Below are positions 25,430 to 39,900 of a DNA stretch of 64,000 nucleotides, one piece after another. The translations under genes and the position numbers were made by a program. The notes beneath the pieces were generated by a model, which was given only the letters and a program-made list of their open reading frames with translations, ran no database searches and had not been told where the DNA came from. Origin of the DNA: Struthio camelus. Taxonomy: Eukaryota; Chordata; Aves; Struthioniformes; Struthionidae. The stretch lies in NCBI RefSeq assembly GCF_040807025.1, contig NC_090952.1:26719068-26783067 (forward strand). Direction: 5' to 3'. Within the stretch, counting starts at the first letter, position 1; each line of letters starts with the position of its first letter.

Positions 25430-28400
25430 CCACCCGGGAAGCGGTCCGCTCTGGGGAGCACGCTGCTGGCTGCTCCCCAGCGGATGACTCCTGCTTCTGC
25501 TGCTGCTTTCAGCAGCTGGGAAAGGCTGCTGGCTGCGGCACCCTGCAGAGCACAGCTTGCCCTGGCTGTGTGGCTTGCTGCAAAGATCGAAGCAACTGCT
25601 CAGCCTCACAATGACTCTCCTCCCCAGTCCATCAGTTTCCAGCAGGGTTTCCCAGCTGGAAAGTCCCTCCCTTTTGGCAATCAAGTGCCCAAATAGGCAA
25701 AGGCTTCTCTTCGGATATTTCCTTGAAGAAATATCTCATGCACCTGTAGTCCGTGCACATATGTACGTACGTTCGAGAGAAAGAAGTCAGATTTTAGTCC
25801 TGAATATTAAATATTTTTGACTACCAGTCTTTCAGATACCCTACCTGGAAGAAAAACAAACTTAATGCCTGCTATGGCAGCCAGGCCTTGAAAGAGCTGG
25901 TCCCACATCAAAGAGCCCCATCCAGAAGTGGACCAACCTTACAGGACTTCTCACCTGTAATCCAACGTCAAAGAAAGGACACACAGCAGCAACATTACTG
26001 ATAATCACATTTGCCACTTGAGAAATCAAGCAAAGCAACCAGCTTTCTTAGGCAAAATACAAAACCACAGTGTTGTGCTGGATGAAGGTCTCACATACTT
26101 GAACAACACATTTCAACAGTTGCTTAAAGCTTCTTTCTGCATTAAGAACTAACAGGAAAAATTAAATCTCTTCATCTCTCTTCAGTGCTAGAAAAGGGCC
26201 CCCAAAAGCCAAGACAAAGGGTGGACTTGCTTACAAATTCGGACAGAAGGCCAAACGAAAGGATAGCAAGATAGGTAACAGCAAAATCTATCAGATACCT
26301 CCAGCTAGGAATGGCTTCTGATTATGTCACAGGATGCAAAACCTTTTGGTCTTCGGGGTTCTTTAAAGTCTCCAAGCACCAGCTTTTACAGAAGCCTGAA
26401 TGTTTGTTTTGGGAAACAGAGTTATTCACAACACTTAGATGTATTAATAATACAAAGAACAAAACGTATTGGGGAAATTCCTCCATTATGAAGCTCCATT
26501 TAAGTCAATGATGATTCACCAGGGATGAATTAAGTCCAGAGAACATATGTAATTAAAATACAGAGGCCCTAGGCTGTTGCTGGACTAATCAATGGCCTAT
26601 TTTTTTCTCTTCAGCTGGCTAAATGACACCAAACTTGAGCTGCCAATAACATGCTGGTGACCCATTTTTCTCCTATAAAGTCAAAGCCTAACATACCCTG
26701 CATTTGTCAACACCAGATGAGCTCCCGGTTTCTGATCTGACGTGTAAAGAAGGAGGAGGACAAAAAACCTTGGGAGATGGGAAAGATGCAGTGATATATT
26801 CTAAGGGTGATTTCTTTGTAATTTACCACAGTTAATTTGATTTTATAACACGCCTTTACCAGACTTGCTTACTTTAAAGCACAGAAACACTTCTCCAATT
26901 AGAAGTGTCTTCTAGCAAACAAAGTTTCTGTTTTCAGTAATTCAGTTCCATAGAGTTTGCGATACAGGAGGAGAAGGCGGCGGCAGGTCACCGGATCCGT
27001 AGGTACTCTGCAAGAACGGAGTTTACGTGTTCCCTTCAATAGGAGCAGAAAGCTTCTCCGTAGGAGTTTGTGAAGCGATATAAGCAGAAGCTGTGCCGTC
27101 GGAAGGGTACAGAGACAGCAGTTTTAGGAAACATGTTAAAATCCTGGTTTCAGTGGAATTCCCTGTTCAGTGTCAGAAGAAAGGGGTTCTGTGAAGATTT
27201 ACCATTGCCACATCAGAAAAGCCACTCTCTCTCTTGAGCTGTCAGCCAGGTAACAAGGTACCAGCTACAAACGCACTGATGACTAGACGGCTTTCACTAG
27301 CGGCTGTTGTGGATCTCTCCGTCTTTTTTCTTCACTTCACAAAGCGTGCTGTTACATGGAGAAAACCATTGATGAAGTTTGGAGTGCGCTGTCTGCTGCC
27401 TGGAGAAGACAACGCTCTTAGCAGCTTCCTCTGGTGCCTGGGAAACTGTGGGATCAGAAAAAGGGAAATAGTACTAGAAAAGAGGTTTCTTCTCTTGATG
27501 AATTCTGTGGATGGGTAAACTGAGGCAGAGATGACAAAGATGTACAGTACTTCAGTGTCAAAGCTAAGGACAGTGGAAGTTTTGACTGGCAGAGAGTTCT
27601 GAGCCTGGGCTTGCATGCAAAGTCATCATATTCCTTCTTCTTTCAGCTGAAATATTTGCTGTTGTACGCAGGATTTGCAAAATTTGTTTCATTTTGCTGT
27701 CAGGCAACAAATTTTGCCAGCCTCACCTTCTCCCCTCCCCGCACAAAGCCAACCCATTTTGATTTTTGCTACTCTCGGGAGGGGAGGAGGGGAAGAAAGG
27801 TTAATTTTCACTTACATTTACCTTAAACCAAAAATGAAACGTTTGGATCTCGGAGGGAGAAAAGACTTGAAGAGCGGAGCTCAGTAGTGCCTTCTGCAAA
27901 ATGTTTTTGTGCATTGAATCAACACCCGTTTGATCAATGGAACCAGAAAAAACAGCAACAACAAAAACAGAGTTAGGAGAGTATCAGAAGAAGGTCAAAG
28001 GAGAAGATAACATTAAAATACACTTCATTTTTTCTAATGGAGCCAATTTATAAAGTCAGGACCTCAGGGAGTAAGCAAAAATCGCAGGTGAAGTGACAAC
28101 ACCTGCATGCATACCACCAACACCTGCATGCACCAGCATCCTAAACAGGAGGTTTAGATCTAATTCTAATTACTGGCTTGCTGTGCCTGTATCTGTATAA
28201 GAACAATGAAAAGCTCTTTGCAGGTATTTTGGATGTATTCTTTTCGTCACAGTGAGAATTCTCTAGTTTGCTCTTAGTATTTTAAGAAAACTCATTTTTA
28301 TGTTAGGAATTGTTCTACCCTGATGTTCTATACAAATACGCCTGCCATTTCCCACAAGCAGTTTCTTACCTGTATCATTTTTCATTATATACTAGTCATA

Positions 28401-29521
28401 AATAAAACAAAAGACAAAGTAAAGACAGTGTTTTTCAAAATTCTACAATACTTTTTCTTCCTCCTGTAATGGCTATTGATGTTATTGAACCACTTTTTAA
28501 TGCAAGTACCATTTGATCATATGTTTATTGACATGCTTTCATTTTTTCCTAATGCAGCGTGCTTTCCCACATCTATAGGTTTCAGGACTAGATTCTGATC
28601 CCCGTAATTGCATTGACTGGTACCTCGCTTCTGCCGAAATGCACAGGGTTACGAGCAGAACAAAGTATTGTGTAATATGGTAACAGCGATCAGAATTCAG
28701 GCCCCTGCAATGAAAATGTTAATCATTTTAATTGTTGTTATTACACTCCTTAATTTGTGTCAACAAATTATTTTTCTTTACCCCCTTTCCGAGCGGAAAG
28801 ATGTGAAGTCTCTTTTCCCTTAGCGACTCGCAGTTGCTTCTGGGTACGCTGTAGCTCATCCCTCCTAATTTTTGCTGTAAATGCATGCATCTTTTAAAGA
28901 AAAATAAATATTGCAAATATTAAATCCCATAAATCCCTTCACCTATTGAAATTCATATATTAACTACTGAAATTTATGAGAGAGAGAACTTTGGATAAGC
29001 AGGTGCCTTATACAGGGGAAAAGAAAAATAATTTGTGACGTACCCTTTAGTTATGGTACCACAAAGACTTTCCAAGTTACTTGGGCCTCAATTCAATAAT
29101 ACATTTAAGCATTTAGTTAACTGTAAGTACTTGAAATTTCACACCTTGTAGTTAATAACATGGCAGAATCCTATGTTGAATTGTGGCCTAACAGAAATAC
29201 CTCGCACAGAGAATCACGTATTGCATTCTCTTTACCGAAGCCCACCTTCAAACTCGTCAGAGTGCTTGCTCTCACAGGTGCATCCAAAGGGTATTCCAGC
29301 ATTTCCCACCACGGGGAGCGGTGCTGCTTCCCAGGCTTCAGTGCAGTTCAGGTAACCCAAGCAGAATTCCTTCCTCTTTCGTAAGCTTTTGGGTATTATA
29401 CTTTTACAGAGTTTGTCTCAAACATAGTTCTTGCTTTTCCACAGAAAACTCCCATTCCCTGAAAAAGACATACAGCAGTCTTTGATTCTGTGAAGCAGTT
29501 ATTTGGAGAGTGTATAGTCTT
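25430..29521. other. Spacer upstream of the exchanger gene
   Basis: Should hold the promoter and any 5' UTR exon of the exchanger gene. The stretch 25430-25690 is somewhat GC-rich, but I see no clear TATA box or GC-box cluster. No other gene is recognised. Confidence 0.5.
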
Positions 29522-29960
29522 AGGGCCACAAAGATGATGAAGGGACTGGAACACCTCTCATACGAGAGGAGGCTGAGACCCAGGACAGTTTAACCTGGAG
29601 AAGAGAAGGCTCATGGGAATCGAATGTGTATAAATATCTGATGGAAGGGTGTAAAGAGGAGAGGGCTAGACTCTTCTCAGTGGCGCCAGTGAAACGGGCA
29701 CAGTGAGGGGCAACGGGCACAGACTGAAACACAGGAAACGCCGCTTGAACATAGGCAAGCCCTTCTTTACTGTGAGGGTGGTTGAACACTGGAACAGGTT
29801 GCCCCGAGACGCAGCAGAGTCTCCATCCTTGGAGAGATGGAAAACAAAACCGGACACGGCTCTGGGGCAACCTGCGCTAGCTGACCCTGCTTTGAGCAGG
29901 GAGGTTGGACCAGGTGACCTCCAGAGGCCCCTTCCACCCCCAGCTATTCTGCGGTGGAAT
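29522..29960 (+). mobile_element. CR1 LINE fragment (3' end)
   Basis: Begins AGGGCCACAAAGATGATGAA and carries the standard CR1 3' blocks: CACCTCTCATACGAGAGG, TGTATAAATATCTGATGG, CTTCTTTACTGTGAGGGTGG, CACTGGAACAGGTTGCCC, and near the end CCTGCTTTGAGCAGGGAGGT and GACCTCCAGAGGCCCCTTCC. It ends near an ATTCTG-type terminus without poly-A, as CR1 does. It is 5' truncated and lacks an intact reverse transcriptase. CR1 is the dominant bird retroposon. Confidence 0.95.
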
Positions 29961-30722
29961 ACCACCCTAAACCTCTTTTTCTTTCCAAAGCAACTTCCTT
30001 AACTGCATCTGTGAGGTCCGCTTGGGAAGATGATTTATGCGTGGGATTTCCCGTTATCTGTTTTCCTCTCCATAGGGGCTGCTGGCACAGAGCATCTGCA
30101 TTAGCATGCTTGTCTGATGGCCAGTTATCTACAGAGCCCCAGTAAGTTACAAAAATCAAGGGCCATCTGCTACCAGCAGGGGCAAACCTACCTTTGGCTA
30201 CAGTAGTTTCACCTGTGGTTTTATGAGCTGTTGCAAGAATAGAAAGATGTTCAAATAAGCACTTGCGGTGTTCGCTAACATCAGAAAGGCCTAAGGCTTC
30301 TTTTCTGTCGGTCTCATCTCTCAATCCTTCAGATCATTCTGGAGCCGATCGCTACTGACCGTCATTTCCATTCACAGGGATGGAGGAAATGCCCCTCTTA
30401 ACTCTTGCAGAAGTGATGTCACAGGTTCGTTTTGGGGTAACGCAAAATGTTAAATGTTGCCAAGGATTACAGTTCTCTGCTGTTTTACTTCTTCCAACCT
30501 TATTTTCCCTCTCTCTTCAAAATCATATTTTTTAATGAAAGAAATCAGACATGGATTTCCTGATTAGCACCAAGAAATTTGGAAGGGGTCACATGATTTG
30601 AGTGCAATGTTGCCGGAGAATATTTAAGCTCAGAGACACTCCATCCATTCTCAGCAGCTTCTGTCTTTCTCTTACAAGTTTTCCTTCTGAACGTGTATGG
30701 TGTCCTAAATAAGGAACTTGAT

Positions 30723-30956
30723 TTTGAAAAATAGCCCATATTTGTCTTTGTTAGGTTTTAAACAGTATCTTTGCAGTTTCTGTAGGACCTCTGTTGGGCG
30801 CTGCAAATGCTTTTTGGCACTCCTCCTTGTTATTAGTATGCCATCTAAAAACCAGGCACCACCACCTACCCGTCGCAGTCGCTGAGCCCTGACTCCCTGG
30901 GGCGCAGTAGGCATGCCCTCCACCCCACCGGGTAATTTTTTATACCTAAATAGCCC
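30723..30956 (-). mobile_element. Ty3/gypsy-like reverse transcriptase remnant
   Basis: In one open frame of the minus strand: GLFRYKKLPGGV, then FLDGILITRRSAKKHLQRP, then TEVLQKLQRYCLKPNKDK. The order and spacing match the gypsy-type RT blocks (GLFRY-LPFGV, Y-DD-ILI-G, EHL--L--VL-RL---GL--N--K). The catalytic pair is changed (DD to DG) and the segment before FLDG is scrambled, so the copy is dead. Similarity seems to fade through changed frames to about 30560. Nearby protease, RNase H or integrase parts are not recognisable. Confidence 0.75.
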
Positions 30957-33900
30957 TTCTGGGCTTTCCCCCCAGAAAGGATTTTGGCTCTGACTTTGAT
31001 ACCACTTCTGGTAGAGCTGGAACAAGTCATGAACAAATCATGACTAAATCTTATTCAAACCCCCTTCCAAAACTTTTTTGACTTTTACACTGATACTGCA
31101 GGCATGACAGAGCAATTGATTTTTCATCTCCTACAGCTCTCAGAAGCAGAACGACTTCTGCGTTTCCCCCGGGGAACACGTCCTTTCCGACGATGCACGC
31201 TCTCAGGAGTTATTTGGCAGCCGACCCCTGTGGGCACCTGTGGCTTCCTCCCAGGAAACCCTTTGGCGGGCTGCGGTGAACTTGGCCTGGCGGCACTGCA
31301 GCTTCCCTTACCCCACATTTGCCTCTGCATATTTTTGAAGAAAATCCTGGCTGAGGCAGAGTCCTTACTAGTGTGGAACATTTCTAACAGGAACATGCCT
31401 CTATGCATTTTGTTTAGGCATCACCTATTTATGTTTTAGCTTTATCACCTCTTTTATCCGTCAGCAGGTGGGGGCGGGGGGTTGCAAGGAGACCTGTTTT
31501 CAGAGTTTCCCCCTAACAAAATTTCCTTTTTGCATAAAACAGCCAACCGCTTTAGTTCTACTCCAAAACTATATTAACATCCAGGAGCCTCTCCAAAAAA
31601 GCTAAACTGGGATGCTAGTCCTTTCCCTCCCCCCAACAAAAATTCAGATATACTTCCTCATTCGAGCTGGTTTTCGACTGTAACTGATATTGTTCCATTA
31701 AAAAAGCTGCAGTAGACACATAGTAAAAATCCTTAAAAACTTGCCGTTTTACGCCATCTAATCAGCTTCTTATGAAAAAGATAATATATTAATATTTGAT
31801 AAACTATGTAAATATGATCCTTCCCACTAATACCACAAAATGCTCATTTGTTTATATGCATTTTCTATAGTACTTGCAGAACAATGCCCTCCCCATCCAA
31901 GAATGTACAAAATCTTTTTCCTCCCATCAAAATGGAAACTGGTCACATTTTCACACGCAACCACCTTATTTTTCCTTTTCTTTTTTTAAACTTCTGCTTG
32001 TTGCCTGCATTTCCCATTACATTTTAACATGCACAGTGAAGTCTGTGCACAAAATACTGATCTTATTTTGCTGAAGCAGGGACAGAAGAGTACTTAAAAA
32101 ATACACGAGCTTGGGAGCACACACAAACTATATAAAGCAGACAAGCAATTTATCAAGAAGATTTAATCAGAACTGAAATTAAGACCAAGCCCCTGATCAC
32201 ACTTCCCTTGCTGGGAAGGATCCCACTGGCAGTTTTTCTGGAAAGCAGGAACAGAAAAGCCCTTATAGTCACAACACAGATTTTTCTCAGTACATCAAAC
32301 ACCCCCAAATTACTGAGAAACTAACCTTGCATTGCAGTGAGCCAGCTGAGCAGATCTACTGCCTAACTTATATGCCACCCATGGGGCTAAGAGAATAATG
32401 TATATTTAACAAAAGTGACTTCAGAAATCTAATTTTAAGGAGGATTTGAACGTAACTCCATCGAGCAAGTTCCATGAAAGAAGAAATGAGTACAGAAGAA
32501 TAAATTTAAATGATAAAGACATCTGAATGCAAATACCTTCTCATGATCAAGAAGCTGCAGAGAACGTATACAACGCTATCTGCAAACTCTGTGCTTCATT
32601 TCTTAATATTTAACCAACTTGACTTGAAAATACAGATTTATCACTGATAATTTCACCTTGCCTAAATGGAGAGTCCAACAGATGGTCCCCCCATGCCAGT
32701 ATTAAGATGACCCAAAACAAAATGGCTTATATCTTTCCACATATTCTCCTTGCCTCGCACCCATTCTTTTTCCACATGGCTATAAATCTGCTATCGCTGC
32801 AAATACTCTAGTCTGGGTATGCTCCCCTCTAAGCAGCATTCAGGACAGCACATTTTCAAACTGGCCGCATTGCAACTTTACATTTGACAACTGCCTAATT
32901 GACATGGTCTTAAAGAATTCCTATAGGGCAATTACAGGTTGAGTATACTTTAATTATTCTGGCACTGACTTCTGTTTGGATTGTACTTTTGTCAACAACA
33001 GCTTGAGCACTTTGAGCAATTGCTTAAATGACTGGTAAACTAAACGGCCTCTAATATTTTGTCTTCTTTTGTCTTTTGTAAAACAGCAAATGCTTGGCTT
33101 TTTTGGTAACCTAAAAACATTTTTTCTGATTTAAACTCCAAATTTTTAACTCCTTGAGACATATCTAAGAATTCACACAACTGCAAATAAGATTTATATT
33201 CAAGTGATGGTATTTGATTTCTCCCACAAAATACTTTTGCTACTCATTACTTTTTAGGTGATCAAATTAGACAAAAGTCCTCAAATTTGTGGGAAAAAAA
33301 AATACCCCAGTTGACATCTAATAGGATTGGACACTGTTTGGAAAAAATTTCTGTTTGATCCAGTCAAAAATTAGCTATGATTTCACGTAAGAATTTACTT
33401 TTGATATACTTGAAACATCCATCAAACAGCAAAAAATAAATGTTTCTTTGCTATCATTTTAATCTTGCCTGTCACACTGGATGATATCCTCTCAATCCAG
33501 GGAGCTATCCTTCCGGGTAACGTATGGCGGACCAGGCTAGGAGACCCAGAGGCTAAGTCCAGTCAAAAGCAGCATAGTCCCCGTGAATCAACAACGATAA
33601 GGAAGTTCTGCCTCAGTAATTAACAGCTCAAACCGAGGATTCTTCAAACCCTCCTCGTGAGAGCACAACCTAAGACTTTTTCTGCTCTCACCTGGAGGTT
33701 TACATATGACGAGACTGGACTGTATCTCATGGTGGCAGGAACAAACTCCTGTAGGACCTTCTCCTAGCAGGATGAGCGCGTGCCGTGCCCAGGGGACACG
33801 GCAATGGGTTGCACACAGCAACCTCCAACCTTTCTTCAGTTGCTGTCTGGTGGCTGGGAAGGCAGAAGGATATTAGGCTCTTCCTCTCCCTTGCTATTCT

Positions 33901-36900
33901 TGCTGCTTTCCCTCATATGCAGCTGTGGGGGTGGATGGAAGAAAGTTTTCTAACTCACTTGCTGTTTTCTGCCAGCTTACTCAATTCTTCCTGCTCTCTG
34001 ACCAATCTACTAATCACCCAGCAGGAAAATAGGCAAGTCTGGACAAACCAAACACTGAATACTACTGTAGTCATGATGCATAGTCATGTTAGTTCTGTTA
34101 TCACAGAGTAAAACAAGAGCCCAAGAGGAAAATGAACCCCGGGAATCGGTTTAAGTGATGACAGCAGGCATGCTGCAGTGTTACCTGCATTAAAACTTAT
34201 GATTATGAATGTTACGTAATAAAGTCGCAGTAGATCCAAGAACATACAGTTGTACAATAACTCTTCACCTCAGACAAAGATGCGGAGCATGTTATGCCTT
34301 CAGAAGATTGTGTATTTACTACTGATAACATTGGCATTTTAATTCTGGGATTTCAACTCAGTTTGGATAAATATCCAGAAACATATTTCACATTTTTTTC
34401 TATTTACAATCAACTTTATCACAGAGCACTTCTGAACCAATTGAGAAGAGTTCTGTTTCAGAAGCAGAGCAAAGATCAAGATGACCAAAACCAAATCTTT
34501 TCCCACCTCCCGCTTCCACAGAGGATTGCATTAAGCAAAACCTCACAACTCGGAACAAAAGAAGAAACGCTACACAAAGCTAACGACCTTAGAGCTTTAC
34601 AGGTGGCCCCCACTCAATCACTTGCACTCCCAAAAACACTATCAAGGGAGCCAATTCACCAGTTTTCCACTGTGTGACATTGAAATAGCACCTCATGGCA
34701 GCTGCAAAACATGACTGATCTTCCCCGGCACACCACCACCAGTTGCCTTTGCTAACAGGCGCTCCCTGCACCTCCCACGCGCTTGAGCGACAGGCCCAAG
34801 GAAACGCTGTAAGCCGCGTGGCCCCGATATAAAAAGAAAAATACCGTGGTCTTGGAGAGAGGCTGTGTCTGTTGCCCCCCAGCGCTTCAAAGCGCACGCC
34901 ATTTCTCTTAATACGCATTTACAGCGGCTGGAGCTGCTTTCAGTCCCCATCTACCCATATACTGAAGGCTACGCTTCTTCCTCTGCACGCCCATAAGGCA
35001 GCGTGCTGCAGTGCACTCTGAGCAGGGCTGGGCATGCACTACTAGGAGAAGTATATTTTTTTGAGTCCTTTATCTGCCGACTGTAGCCTTAAATTTCCTT
35101 TTGTGGAATAAACACTGGCAAACGGCTACCTTCCTGCATGTATTTGCTATATAAAAACATTCAGTAGATCTGTCTGAAAGCCATTTTAACACAGTGCCTT
35201 TACTTGTGATTAGTAATCTGGACTTTATACGTTTGGTACTGAGTTTGAGTGGTGAACGGTTAGAAAAGGGAAATGGTGTTGCGTCAGCTCCTTGTTTGAA
35301 CATTCAAACATAACCAGTGCAAATATTCAGACATATGATTTTAAAGTTTAACTTGCACAATTTTTGCATAAGTAGCATTAAAATTTTCACTTTCTGTTCC
35401 AGAAGAAGTTGGTTAACTCTTATTCCTCTTTCCTGTTAGCTGAACGAACAAAATCTGTTCATTTAAAACTTCAAGTGAAGGTTTTTTGGAGATTAGTTTA
35501 CAATTGCGTTCCCGTTTCCAGTAAATTCACAATTTTTATTCACATAAAACAAGACAGAGTCTGCCTTAATATAGTTTACATACACAGAAAGGGTGAGAGT
35601 GGGTGCAAGTCTGGGTTTTCTTTTGCTCTACTCTTTCCGCATGAGAAAGAATTCAGGGTCTTTCCATAAAGAAAGGTCATGTCAGGATAAATGAGTAATT
35701 ACAACAAAGTACAACAGTGAATGAAGCAAGAACATCTGCCAGGCTCAGAAGAGCCTAAGAGCATTCTCGTCTTACCAGACATCATCGGTACGTTGTTAGG
35801 AAACCATTTGTGAGCTGCGTTTCTTGAGCCCTGTCTACCTTACAGTTGCTGATTTGATGAGCAGTAACCGGCTAACCTGCCAAAACTCAGTTACGCATGA
35901 AAGCCAAGAGAAAGAAACATAAAAAGTAAGTGTCAGACACACCTTAGTATCTATATTGGTCACCATTTAAGAATGGGGCATCATACCCACAGTCCTACCC
36001 TTCATACAATAGAATTTAATAACATCAAACACAGAATTATGTCAAACCTTTCGTCTGATGCTCTCAAAGTGCTCGGCACTTTGTTAACTTTTGTTGCATC
36101 TCAGAGTAGTAAGCAATTGCTACAACACCAAATGTATAGGTTTTGAGCAACGGAGAAAGCAATTGAATAAATTGGTAGGGATCACAGTACGTCTTACAAA
36201 TGTGGCAATGGAAAGCAGAAGCGTGCAGTGACCGGAGATGAGGAATGAGAACAAAAAATAGCAACACAGGATATTAAGAAATTACATTATTGCACAAAAC
36301 AAGAAATTTTTCAAGTAGGAGCTTCAAGGCTACCTTACAAGTAAGCCAGAGCTTACATATCAGCAATATTCTAAGAGTGCATTTCTACAGTATACAGTCA
36401 TTTACTGGCAAATCTCATGAAGTAAAGCATATTTGCTACCCTTTATAGAGTAACCAATAACCTTGTGAGACAACTCAACTATCCTATTTTCTAAGTGCGC
36501 AGAGGGACAACTGAAAGTCATCATTTTCCATGACTCTAAGTACTATTATTCAGGAATAAAACAGAGCATGTAAAAGAGCACTGAGAAACTCCAAGCATAT
36601 ACGTGCCTTAAAACTTGTGAAACCTATATGGGACGTGTTACAGCTAGATACTGTAGGATCAGATTTTTTAGAAAAGCCTGATACAAAAGCATGACAAGTG
36701 AATAAGAGCCATACCACGTTGGATAACACAAACTGAAGAACTTCATCTTCGGTGAACAGAAGTTCACATTCACAGCTAAGCTAGTATTTCAAGTCCTGTG
36801 TAAAGAGCAGAGGGAAATTAAAGCTGGCAGCCCGCTTTGTGGTTGATTCAACTACAGTAAAACTATCAAAATAGACCTGTAAGCCAGCTTTTGCTAACTT

Positions 36901-39900
36901 GCCACCACTGCTGGCTGATGGATCAAGCAGAGTTTCACAGAGTGCAGTTCAGAACTCCTTATTCCAATTTTACATACCTGGAGCTGTATTTAAGAAAGAC
37001 GCTGTTTCCACTTCCCCTCACAGAGAAGAAGCATTTATATGAAATGGAAAAGAACTCCTGCAAGTCTTACTTATTGCTTCTTCTGTGGTTGGTTGTAAAA
37101 ACACAGCTCCTCTGACCTACAGTTAACATTCACCAGGTGAAATTTCTCAGACCCTTGGTCGCCTGCCCATTCAGCACCTAAAAAACATCAGTAAACAAAG
37201 CTGCAGGAAGCTGGCAAGACGCCGTATTGCTTCCCACAAGCAGCAACTGAAAAAGATTCTAACAGCAGCCCCAGATTTTGTCCCTGAAAGAGAACCCTAA
37301 ACAAATATCCCAAGGCAAAATAATGTCCTGACGGATGTTGTCATAAGAAGAGCTCCAGAACTCCATTTGGTGGGAGTTACAACGATTCAGGTCTGGACAA
37401 CCCTCTTGCTGATTCATGCACCAATCCATCCTTGGCTTGCTCAGATGGCAACAAATATGCCTTCAATTTTTTTGCTGTTGCTTTTTCTATCAGGCTTATA
37501 CTGCTGTGAGAGATCCCACTCCTTACAAAGAAACGCTCAGCAACACTAGAAGATCAACATATACAGGCTGGATTGAATGAAAGGGTGAAAGCCTTCCACA
37601 GGGCAAAGCCCTCAGCAAAAACACCAGGTGAAGGTGAAGACCTCAATTTTTTTTTAATTTTTAAATCAAAGGGGTAAGTAATATCTGCAATCCAGAAGTG
37701 GAACAGTATGAGGGAGGGAAAATACCAGGAAGGAAGGTCTTAGGCTTCTTAGGATTCATAGGTCAGTACTAAACACATTTATATCTACTTAGAAGCCTGC
37801 AGGCAGTCAGTATAGCGTGTGGTATTAGCAGAACATGTTAGTAGCTAGGCATTCATTTACCAAGTGGTGGCTGAACTACACAGCTGATTTATATTCCCAG
37901 CAGATTGATGGGATTATCACAAATAAATTAACTGGAAATGTTCTTCTACTAAAGAAAAAATGAGTTCAATTATAAATAGATCGCTAAATTTTGGAACCTG
38001 TGTGTAAAATAGGAGCAACATGAAAACAAAAATCAGAATTACAATTTCATACATAAACTAGTGGAAATGAAGCTGGATAATCATCTTTCTAGAGTTTATT
38101 CAGCAGAATGTGAGAACATTAACGGAAGCCGTTATTCTGTGCAGCTGGGTATCCTTTCTTATGGGAGATGATCCTGCCTCCAAAGAGAGCTAAACTTTGG
38201 AGATTTATGTGCAGAAGGTTTGCAAACCTCTGGAAATCCTTAACTGAAGAGGTACTAAAGAAAATCACCACCAGGTATTTTTATTTGACGGTATAATAAG
38301 TATCACAATAATTGTAGTTGTTAATCTGGCATGTAGAAATCCGTCTTACTCACTTAGGTGGGCTTGCTCACCTTCTGGAGGGGCTTATTTTCCACCAATG
38401 ACAATAGAAAACAATCTGGTGGATGAGGTCCTAACTATGTGCGTCAGTTAAATTGAACAGATTTAACATAAAGAGCACAGCTTCTTGCAGGGTCCTGGTC
38501 ACCATATTTGATGAATGTTTCTCTGTGGGAATGCAAAATGAGAACTGGAAGTGGAAAATCCCCTGCCAATATTTCTCCTTCGATTTTGTATTTTCTGGCA
38601 CGTCCATAAACATAACTGCCAGCCAGAATTTGGCCTCATGTGTGCGACGTGTAATATGTGGCACTGCTTTCACTTGTAATGAAATATATCTGCTGTCCTT
38701 CAGCAGTCTTGAAAAGCATACCTTTTAAGTGATTTTCCTATTAATTTGAGTTTACTGAGCCATTTTTCCTGCTAGTGAAAATGGGCACAGCTCCAGTGCA
38801 GCTGACGGAGTTTTCTCACTTAAATTCAAAATGTGGCTTGGTATTTTTCAAATGTAAATAAAACCGAAGCATGTCATCAATTGAAATGTGTCAATTAAAA
38901 TAAAACGGAATTAAGAATAGTATTTAAGTGGATAATAAAGGCTACAGATTACAAGCTTTTCTCATAATATTGCTTGTTATGTTGTGTTTTCATTCTAACA
39001 TTTACACTAGAGCTGAAATTGTCCGCCTACCTGTGAAAATCAAATTTAAAATGTGCTCTAAAACAATTTCTGAATGGGATGGAATCAACATAGTTGCATA
39101 GCAATCTTGGATTCTGGCAAATACAGAACATTCATTTTCCTATTGTCTCCTCTTCTGCCACTCCATTTCTTTAATGACAACAGGAGAAGCAGATGTATAG
39201 GGGTTTCTCCCACCGTAGCAGTTCACGACACTCAGCGGCTTCTGCTGCTTCCGTTAACATCAGTGTTAAAACTGCAGTTGACTTCCAACGTTAAGACTCT
39301 AAGGCTAATATTAGAGCTAAGAACAGATTTCCTCCCTCACATTTCTCAAGGCTGGGAAGAAGGATAGAAAAAACACCAGAATCTGGACCTCAGCTTTAAA
39401 CTCTGACTTCCACATTTCCTGAGGAAGAACCTTATGCAATTAACTTCTTTCAAGATTTCAGTTGAACTATAAATACGTCCCAGGGGAGATAAAAGGCTAG
39501 GCCAAGGCAGCACAAATGCCACGGAAGAGATTTTTCTATAGTTAATTGCAAACCCTCTGGTTACTGATGCCCTTCTGAATATTTTTCCTCTCACCTTCAG
39601 TTCACTTATTCTCCGCATCTCCACCAAGGAACACTTTAGGGTACTGCCTCCTCTGGACTCCTCCAGAATTTAATGAAGTCATTCAGTCTCTTCCAAAGGA
39701 TTTTTGACTTGATTTTGCGTGCTGTGAAGGTTAACGAGACACATGGAACTAGGGCAGTGCATAAAAACAACAAAGTATCCTTTCCTATCATCCTCCTAGA
39801 AAACAGGGACCAGTTTCAGTATATGCTCCTTGCACTACTAACAACAATGAAATTTTCTGATCGGGAAAAGAACGTCCAATTAAATCTGTGACATGCATGA

